Source: a bacterium 1xD8-48 (GTDB taxonomy: Bacteria > Bacillota > Clostridia > Lachnospirales > Lachnospiraceae). From it: a stretch of DNA of 64,000 nt. The notes under the pieces are model-generated. The model did no database searches and was not told the origin of the DNA. It saw nothing but the letters and a program-made list of their open reading frames with translations. Position 1 is the first letter of the stretch; each line of letters starts with the position of its first letter. Below are positions 58,642 to 64,000 of this stretch, piece by piece. Both the position numbers and the translations under genes were made by a program. Location of the stretch: contig QZDS01000021.1 of NCBI GenBank assembly GCA_009917455.1, positions 1-64,000 on the forward strand, given 5' to 3'.

Positions 58642-59523
58642 TCATTTTGAATGCGTGGGAATATAGGAGGGATACTTCTGTAAAAATTTTTCATTTGCTC
58701 TTTGCATGGCCTCATAATATTCCCGGTAGGAATTGCTTAAGCGGCACATTGCCGGGATAAAAACCTCATTGTAGCCGCTTGCGCTTTGAAACTGCTTAAG
58801 GGCTTCCTCCAGAAGAAACGCCGGCGAATTTCTGTATTCTTCCGACTGCTTATACGCCATCCAGCTTTCAATGAATTCCTGATTTTCGGCAATGTATTTT
58901 TCCGTATCGGAAATCACAGCGTCCATTCCCTCCGCCATCTTCTCGACAAATTCTTCATCAAAATGGGCCACGGCCTCGTCCAGACATTTCTGCAGATTAT
59001 CGGGAAGCCGGAAATCCGCGCCGTCCAGAAAGGAAATAACCGTTTCATAAGCCTCCTGCTGCTCCTTCGTCGCAACGGGTTCGTCCAGATAAGCGGCAAA
59101 ATGCAGACAGATATATCTGCCGTAGTTTCCCGGAAAGGCGTTAAAAATTCTCTCCGATACGGCCTCCTTTTTCTGCAGCTGGCTCAGCTTTTCCTCCGTT
59201 TCCTCCCAGTTACCTTTCTCCGCCAGCTCTGAAATCAGCTTTTGCTTTTCCTGCAAAACCGTTGCCTCCATTGCCTTTCTGAACGAAACCCTCGCCAGAG
59301 TCTCCTTCCCTGCCCCCGTCTCCGACAAAATACTGCGAATCTCTCCGACAGATAACCCCAGCCCCCTTAAAACCGAAATCTTCCGTAACGCCATCACGTC
59401 CCTTTCCGAGAAGTCCCGATATCCGTTTTCCTGGACCGCCGGAACTATCAGCCCCTGCTGCCTGTAGTATTCAACTGCCTTTTTGGTAAGGGAACACTTT
59501 TTGCACACCTCGTTTATCAGCAT
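58642..59523 (-). CDS. MerR-family regulator with large effector domain
   Basis: 293 residues. N-terminal winged HTH: LINEVCKKCSLTKKAVEYYRQQGLIVP, with YRDFSERDVMALRKISVLRGLGLSVGEI, then a helical ~190-residue C-terminal domain without known motif. Start at the ATG with AGGGGGTG upstream. Regulated by a MerR-type long-spacer promoter. Confidence 0.88.
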   Translation of the reverse strand: MLINEVCKKCSLTKKAVEYYRQQGLIVPAVQENGYRDFSERDVMALRKISVLRGLGLSVGEIRSILSETGAGKETLARVSFRKAMEATVLQEKQKLISELAEKGNWEETEEKLSQLQKKEAVSERIFNAFPGNYGRYICLHFAAYLDEPVATKEQQEAYETVISFLDGADFRLPDNLQKCLDEAVAHFDEEFVEKMAEGMDAVISDTEKYIAENQEFIESWMAYKQSEEYRNSPAFLLEEALKQFQSASGYNEVFIPAMCRLSNSYREYYEAMQRANEKFLQKYPSYIPTHSK

Positions 59524-59941
59524 GGATTTCACCCCCTGTTCTTTTCACTCCGCGCCTCCGGCAATACTGGCAGTCAATACTCTGCCTGACGCTGATATTA
59601 TAGTAACCCGCCCCCTCAGGGCACAGTCAAGCGTTTTCCCGGGTTTTTTTGCTATTTTATACTAAATTTGCTTAAACACTTGACACCGCCTCAAAAAAGC
59701 GTTAATTTATCAGTAATTCAAAATATCTTTCTATTCTTTATCGTGTGCATTTCGCACATTCGGCATTTTCTGCCGGTTTATCCAATTGCTTTTATGGGAT
59801 GAATGAAGATGAGAAAACACTGTAACTGTAAACACCGCGAAAGCCTGTATGGTGCATAAGTCAGTTTTACGGCTTGGAATACAGTCTGAAATTGACTCAG
59901 GCCATGTGTACGCCAAAGCGGTACCTAAACGGAGGATTTTT
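59524..59941. other. 420-bp intergenic region
   Basis: Between the divergent MerR regulator and the Rpn-like gene. It carries the MerR promoter. The remaining ~300 bp are AT-rich with no gene; a long frame ahead of the Rpn start has no RBS. Confidence 0.5.
59600..59630 (-). promoter_or_regulatory. MerR-type promoter with 19-bp spacer
   Basis: TTGACT, 19-bp spacer, TACTAT, upstream of the regulator gene. The GC-rich spacer contains the imperfect dyad GCCC-tgag-GGGGC. Overlong spacers with a central dyad are the hallmark of MerR-activated promoters, so autoregulation is likely. Confidence 0.7.
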
Positions 59942-61132
59942 ATGACAGCAAAACTAAAGGATTATTTCCCTCTCATCAGGGAAAGGGATGAAGTACTGGC
60001 AGAAATCAGAAAAAGCCGGACTCTCCACAGGCAATTCAGGGACTGGACAAAACAGCAGCAGGAGGAATTCCTGGATATCTGCACCGGGGTAAAAGGATTA
60101 AAGCTCTTGTACGACGGATTTTTCAAGGAGGTCATGAACCCGGAATACGTCCCGGAGCGGCTCAGCGATTTCCTCTCCTGCCTTCTGGGTCAGGAGCTTA
60201 AGGTGGTCGCAGCGATTCCCTCGGACTCTGCGCGGCTTGCCGACGAAAGCGTCCTTCTGGGGATGGATATCGTGGTGGCGCTTGCTGACGGGAGCATTGC
60301 CAATGTGGAAATGCAGCGAATAGGGTATCTTTTCCCCGGCCAGAGGGGCGCCTGCTACTCGGCGGACCTGCTGCTGCGCCAGTATAAGCGGGTAAGGGGG
60401 CGAAAGGAGAATTTCAGCTACCGGGATGTGAAAAGCGTGTATACCATTGTGCTTTTTGAAAAGAGCCCTGCGGCATTCCACGCCTACCCTGATATCTGGT
60501 ATCATTTTTTCAGGCAGAAATCAGACACCGGACTTGAGCTGGAGCTTTTACAGAAATATCTATTTATCCCCCTTGACATATTTACGAAAAACCGGCAAAA
60601 TAGAAACATAAGAAGCAAAAAGGACGCATGGCTGACCCTGTTTTCCAGCGACGACCCGGAGACTGTCATGGAGCTGATAGAGGCATACCCGGAGTTTAAG
60701 GAAATCTATGAGGAAGGCTACGAAATCTGTCGGAATATGGAGAAAGTGATGGGACTGTTTTCAAAGGAATTGTATCTGCTTGACCGGAACACGGAGAAGC
60801 TTATGTTTGACGAGATGCAGAAGGAGAGCGAGGAGCTGCGGATAAAGAGTGAAGAAATGCGGCGGGAGAATGAAAAGATGCGGCTTAAAAACGACATAAT
60901 GCAACAGGAAAACCAAAAGATGCGGCTCGAAAACGACGTAATGCAACAGGAAAACCAAAAGATGCGGCTCGAAAACGACGTAATGCAACAGGAAAACCAA
61001 AAGATACACATGGAAAAGGATGTAATGCAGCGTGAAAACGAAGAACTAAAAAGAGAAAAAGAAATGCTGGTAAAAGAACTGGAAAAGCTCAGACGTGAGC
61101 AGGATGCCCTGAAAAACGGAAAACAAAATTAG
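59942..61132 (+). CDS. Rpn-like PD-(D/E)XK nuclease/transposase-family protein with coiled-coil tail
   Basis: 396 residues. The nuclease core is about 90-200: GMDIVVALADGSIANVEMQ (Asp and Glu-x-Gln of the active site) followed by GYLFPGQRGACYSADLLLRQYKRVRGRKENFSYRDVKSVYTIVLFE. Such proteins are annotated as Rpn or PDDEXK transposase family; many act as recombination-promoting nucleases. The last ~110 residues are a coiled coil built from 14-residue repeats. RBS GGAGG lies six bases before ATG. Confidence 0.87.
   Translation: MTAKLKDYFPLIRERDEVLAEIRKSRTLHRQFRDWTKQQQEEFLDICTGVKGLKLLYDGFFKEVMNPEYVPERLSDFLSCLLGQELKVVAAIPSDSARLADESVLLGMDIVVALADGSIANVEMQRIGYLFPGQRGACYSADLLLRQYKRVRGRKENFSYRDVKSVYTIVLFEKSPAAFHAYPDIWYHFFRQKSDTGLELELLQKYLFIPLDIFTKNRQNRNIRSKKDAWLTLFSSDDPETVMELIEAYPEFKEIYEEGYEICRNMEKVMGLFSKELYLLDRNTEKLMFDEMQKESEELRIKSEEMRRENEKMRLKNDIMQQENQKMRLENDVMQQENQKMRLENDVMQQENQKIHMEKDVMQRENEELKREKEMLVKELEKLRREQDALKNGKQN
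60815..61024 (+). repeat. 42-bp tandem repeats in the Rpn-like gene
   Basis: Five units of 42 bp (14 residues). Units starting at 60899 and 60941 are identical over all 42 bases; the unit at 60983 starts identically and diverges after 23 bases, and those at 60857 and 60815 are older. They encode the repeat MQQENQKMRLENDV, two heptads per unit. Confidence 0.9.
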
Positions 61133-61319
61133 TAACAGTTCAGCCATGCAGAATTGTTACCAAAATTAAGATAAGCCGCTATTTTTTTCTTTTGTTTTTC
61201 CGACAATTATATTATAATAGAAAGGACGGCATAAAAGCTCTGGCTGCCGCCTGAAATACGATTAAATAATAAGGAAGCGGGACAATCGGAATGTAAAGCG
61301 CTTCCTATGGAGGAGAACT

Positions 61320-62510
61320 ATGGAGAGAAAAGTAGGAACTATATCGCGGGGAATCCGCTGCCCGATAATACGGGAAGGCGACAATCTGGTAAAAATTGTT
61401 ACGGACAGCGTACTGGAAGCAGCGGAAAGCGAGAACTTTGAAATCCGTGACAGGGACGTCATTGCCGTGACGGAATCTATCGTTGCAAGAGCTCAGGGAA
61501 ATTATGCCTCTGTTCAGGCAATTGCCGAGGACGTGAAGGCAAAGCTGGGCGGAGAAACGATTGGCGTGATTTTCCCGATTTTGTCCAGGAACCGTTTCGC
61601 AATCTGCCTCAGGGGAATTGCCATGGGCGCCAAAAAAATCGTATTGATGCTCAGCTATCCCAGCGACGAGGTGGGCAATGAGCTTGTTTCCTTAGACCAG
61701 CTTGACGAGGCGGGAATCAATCCCTACAGCGACGTCCTCACGCTGGAAAGATACAGGGAACTTTTCGGCGAAAACAAACATCCTTTTACAGGGGTGGATT
61801 ATGTCGCTTATTATGGAGAATTAATTAAAGAATCCGGCGCCGAGGTGGAAATCATTTTTGCCAACGACTGCCGCAGCATTCTTCCTTATACCAAAAGAGT
61901 ATTAAACTGCGATATCCACACAAGGGCCCGCACCAAGAGGCTTTTAAAGGCCGCCGGCGCTGAAGTGGTCATGGGCATGGACGATATTCTCACAAGCCCT
62001 GTAAACGGAAGCGGCTGTAACGAGCGCTACGGCCTGCTCGGCTCCAATAAGTCCACGGAGGATACCATCAAGCTTTTCCCCAGGGAATGTACCGATTTGG
62101 TAATGGATATCCAGAAGGAAATTTTAAACAGAACCGGAAAGAACGTGGAGGTTATGGTTTACGGCGACGGAGCTTTCAAGGACCCTGCAGGCAAAATCTG
62201 GGAGCTCGCAGACCCTTGCGTATCTCCCGCCAGCACTCCCGGCCTTGACGGTACGCCTAACGAGATTAAGCTGAAATACCTTGCGGACAATGATTTTAAA
62301 GATTTGTCAGGTCAGGCGTTAAAGGATGCCATTTCCGACCGTATCAGGGAAAAGAAAGACAATCTGGTGGGCGATATGGCTTCTCAGGGAACCACCCCCA
62401 GAAGGCTCACCGACTTAATCGGCTCCCTCTGCGATTTGACCAGCGGTTCCGGCGATAAGGGAACGCCCGTGATTTTAATTCAGGGATACTTTGACAATTA
62501 TGTCAGCTAA
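61320..62510 (+). CDS. CofE-like F420-0:gamma-glutamyl ligase domain protein
   Basis: 396 residues. VAVTESIVARAQGNY, IGVIFPILSRNRF and MVYGDGAFKDPAGKIWELADPCVSPAS are typical of the CofE-type ligase family, but at ~400 residues it is longer than archaeal CofE (~250). F420 is not made by Clostridia, and no other cofactor genes are nearby; the substrate must differ. RBS GGAGGAGAACT directly before ATG. Confidence 0.82.
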   Translation: MERKVGTISRGIRCPIIREGDNLVKIVTDSVLEAAESENFEIRDRDVIAVTESIVARAQGNYASVQAIAEDVKAKLGGETIGVIFPILSRNRFAICLRGIAMGAKKIVLMLSYPSDEVGNELVSLDQLDEAGINPYSDVLTLERYRELFGENKHPFTGVDYVAYYGELIKESGAEVEIIFANDCRSILPYTKRVLNCDIHTRARTKRLLKAAGAEVVMGMDDILTSPVNGSGCNERYGLLGSNKSTEDTIKLFPRECTDLVMDIQKEILNRTGKNVEVMVYGDGAFKDPAGKIWELADPCVSPASTPGLDGTPNEIKLKYLADNDFKDLSGQALKDAISDRIREKKDNLVGDMASQGTTPRRLTDLIGSLCDLTSGSGDKGTPVILIQGYFDNYVS

Positions 62511-62574
62511 CGGTAACTATTATCGGCAGGATTTTTACTGTTCTTTCTGCACCAGGCAGTAAATGCCATGTATA

Positions 62575-62621
62575 CAGACCGGGCAGGACGCCTTTAGATT
62601 TGAAGGCTCCTGCCCGGTCTG
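62575..62621. terminator. long hairpin between converging genes
   Basis: CAGACCGGGCAGGA arm pairs with TCCTGCCCGGTCTG, extended by GCCTT/AAGGC, but no long T-run follows on either strand. Probably a transcription barrier between the ligase and MFS genes. Confidence 0.6.
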
Positions 62622-62630
62622 TTACTATTG

Positions 62631-63872
62631 TCATGCAAATTCTTTAAATATCTTTTTCGTTTTCACTGCAATCAGAAAAGAAACCGCACCCGCGAACAAA
62701 ACCACCGCAAATTCCTTTCCTTCCGCCGCTTCAAACAAAAATCCGTACAACATGCTTCCTAAGGGGTGGGCGCACATTGAAATCGTCAGCATAACAGCTA
62801 TTACTTTTCCGATTAATGCCTGCGGGGTCCTGGCCTGTACAAAAGACATCGCCTGCACGGAGAAAATCGTGGAAAATATCATTATAGCAAAACAGCAGAC
62901 CACCATCACCAGATAATTTATCATCCCTGTCCTAAAAAGCAAAAATGAAATTCCCATAGGAAACACACATAAGGATGCCAATATCAGCAGATTGCCGGCT
63001 TTCTGAATTACAAGCTTTCCCGCTAAAACGCCCACGCATATGCCGCCGGCCAGTCCGCCGGCTGCCAGCGTGCCCTCTGCAAAGCCGTAAAGCTGGTTTG
63101 GATTAAAGGCCCCTAAGTCCATCACTTCCGTTATCAGATACGGCATCCCCACATTTATCATTGCGGATAAAAAAAGATTAATTCCGCAAACCGCTAACAA
63201 TCCCCGGCATACAGCGGGTTCCTCTTTTATGATAAACCGAAAGCTTTCCCTGAAATCTCCTTTTACCGTCTTCCATATTCCGCCGCCGGAAGGCTGTTTT
63301 TGAAAAGGCATGCGGATAAAGATTTCCATTACCGCCGATACGAAAAAGCATATGATGCAGACCCACAGCACCGGTTCAAGCCCGTAAGCGCTGTACAAAA
63401 CTCCCCCAAGAGCAGGCCCTGTCAGTGCGGAGAGTGAGTTGATAACATTGACAACGGAATTTGCCGCCACGTAATTTTCCTGATTCACCAGCGACGGGAT
63501 ACTTGCCTGCACGGAGGGCTGATAAGCCCCGGCAATTCCATATAGAAGCATCAGTGTCACCGTCAGCAGCACCACCACGTTTGTGTCATTCTTAAGCAGT
63601 GAGAATAAAAGAATTACCGCCGCTGTAAAAAAGTCCAGCGCCACCATGATATTGCGCTTGTTGATTCTGTCCGCGATAATGCCTCCCACGGGCGAAACAA
63701 GAACCGAGGGGATAAAAGCGCAGGCTGTGACCGTCCCGAAAAGCGCTGCCGAACCTGTCAGATTCATAAGGTACAGCGGCAGTGCAAACCGGATAGTGGC
63801 ATTGCCAAACAGCGAAATAATCTGGCCAATCACCACCAGCGTAAAGTCCCTTGTAAAAAGCTTTTTATTCAT
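62631..63872 (-). CDS. MFS efflux transporter
   Basis: 413 residues with twelve helices. FTLVVIGQIISLFGNATIRFALPLYLMNLTGSAALFGTV and GGIIADRINKRNIMVALDF identify the MFS group near macrolide pumps (MefA-like) in Firmicutes. Exports a drug or metabolite. RBS AGGAGGG is five bases before the ATG. Likely regulated by the gene at the right edge. Confidence 0.88.
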   Translation of the reverse strand: MNKKLFTRDFTLVVIGQIISLFGNATIRFALPLYLMNLTGSAALFGTVTACAFIPSVLVSPVGGIIADRINKRNIMVALDFFTAAVILLFSLLKNDTNVVVLLTVTLMLLYGIAGAYQPSVQASIPSLVNQENYVAANSVVNVINSLSALTGPALGGVLYSAYGLEPVLWVCIICFFVSAVMEIFIRMPFQKQPSGGGIWKTVKGDFRESFRFIIKEEPAVCRGLLAVCGINLFLSAMINVGMPYLITEVMDLGAFNPNQLYGFAEGTLAAGGLAGGICVGVLAGKLVIQKAGNLLILASLCVFPMGISFLLFRTGMINYLVMVVCCFAIMIFSTIFSVQAMSFVQARTPQALIGKVIAVMLTISMCAHPLGSMLYGFLFEAAEGKEFAVVLFAGAVSFLIAVKTKKIFKEFA

Positions 63873-63931
63873 AATTTTCCCTCCTTCTCATACCAAACAG
63901 CGGTATGTATTCCTGTAAATTTTTTGCAGCT

Positions 63932-64000
63932 TTATTCCTTTTCCTCCAAAGCCCTTTTACTAAGAGAAAAGCTCTGTCCCCGAAAAGGAACCGCTACATA
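63932..64000 (-). CDS. possible 3' end of a gene upstream of the MFS pump
   Basis: Twenty-two codons open to the window edge (YVAVPFRGQSFSLSKRALEEKE), stop at 63932-63934, ending about 60 bp before the MFS start. It could be the end of a regulator, as is common for such pumps, but nothing more can be said. Confidence 0.35.
   Translation of the reverse strand, partial: YVAVPFRGQSFSLSKRALEEKE

Noticed and set aside
60815-61024. CRISPR array
   Set aside because: The 42-bp units are contiguous with no spacers and lie in a coding frame.

Overview
The window reads as a chromosomal segment of a spore-forming, strictly anaerobic Firmicute, most likely a gut Lachnospiraceae (Clostridia). Support: the conserved Firmicutes block HU - rqcP - yabP - yabQ - divIC - spoIIE - tilS - hpt - ftsH, a spore-coat kinase-like CotS gene, a T-box leader in front of a short archaeal-type prolyl-tRNA synthetase, a minimal SmsC/SmsB Fe-S assembly pair, a split purine-synthesis pair (AICAR transformylase plus PurO-like IMP cyclohydrolase), and several plant/host glycan hydrolases. 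No phage, CRISPR array, rRNA operon or intact insertion sequence was seen. One tRNA (Gly-UCC) is present.

Layout. 1-3.6 kb: AT-rich accessory patch with a TetR-controlled three-gene ABC exporter and a broken TnpV-like fragment. 3.6-9.1 kb: envelope/division operon (PucR/CdaR-like regulator, FtsE, FtsX, M23 hydrolase, S41 protease). 9.3-12.3 kb: YjfB-family small protein converging on and overlapping a CPBP protease, CvfB-like RNA-binding protein, acyl-ACP thioesterase. 12.3-15.4 kb: tRNA-Gly, VanW-domain protein, and an HTH / DUF6773 / CPBP operon. 15.5-22 kb: heterodimeric ABC exporter, SmsCB, DegV. 22-26.6 kb: Cu/Zn-type superoxide dismutase, purine genes, a lipoprotein, an SDR oxidoreductase. 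26.6-29.4 kb: PadR operon and a GH28 enzyme. 29.5-32.4 kb: BlaR/BlaI-type pair with a damaged-looking repressor, then a gene-poor stretch. 32.4-37 kb: GH31 and GH13 glycosidases. 37.4-44.7 kb: ftsH/tilS/spoIIE/divIC/yabQP/rqcP/HU. 44.8-50 kb: GH29 fucosidase, MATE pump, YcxB-like and PEGA proteins. 50-54.6 kb: cotS, cca, proS with T-box. 54.7-64 kb: TetR/methyltransferase pair, AgrCA-like two-component system facing a tiny membrane protein, MerR regulator, Rpn-like nuclease with a 42-bp repeat tail, CofE-like ligase, MFS pump.

How the parts work together. FtsE/FtsX with the coiled-coil M23 protein form a standard ATP-driven switch for peptidoglycan cleavage at division. Sporulation, Z-ring and ribosome-rescue genes share the 37-45 kb block. 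GH28, GH13, GH31 and GH29 suggest use of pectin, alpha-glucan, xyloglucan-type and fucosylated substrates. Most of the other operons are small pump-plus-regulator or regulator-plus-membrane-protein units.

Most interesting signals: (1) three copies of a ~100-bp hairpin-forming interspersed repeat, two in tandem inside the proS leader and one overlapping the 3' end of the GH13 gene, with stem changes that compensate each other; (2) a BlaI-type repressor whose recognition helix and wing appear deleted in frame; (3) a consensus promoter placed so that tilS would be almost leaderless; (4) an AgrC/AgrA-like pair facing a 58-residue hydrophobic peptide gene; (5) a PEGA lipoprotein interrupted by a stop codon with 34 further open codons; (6) a yjfB terminator embedded in an antisense protease gene. 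Coordinates of genes were adjusted to starts with a plausible ribosome binding site (RBS); homology calls are from recognising sequence motifs, not from searches.
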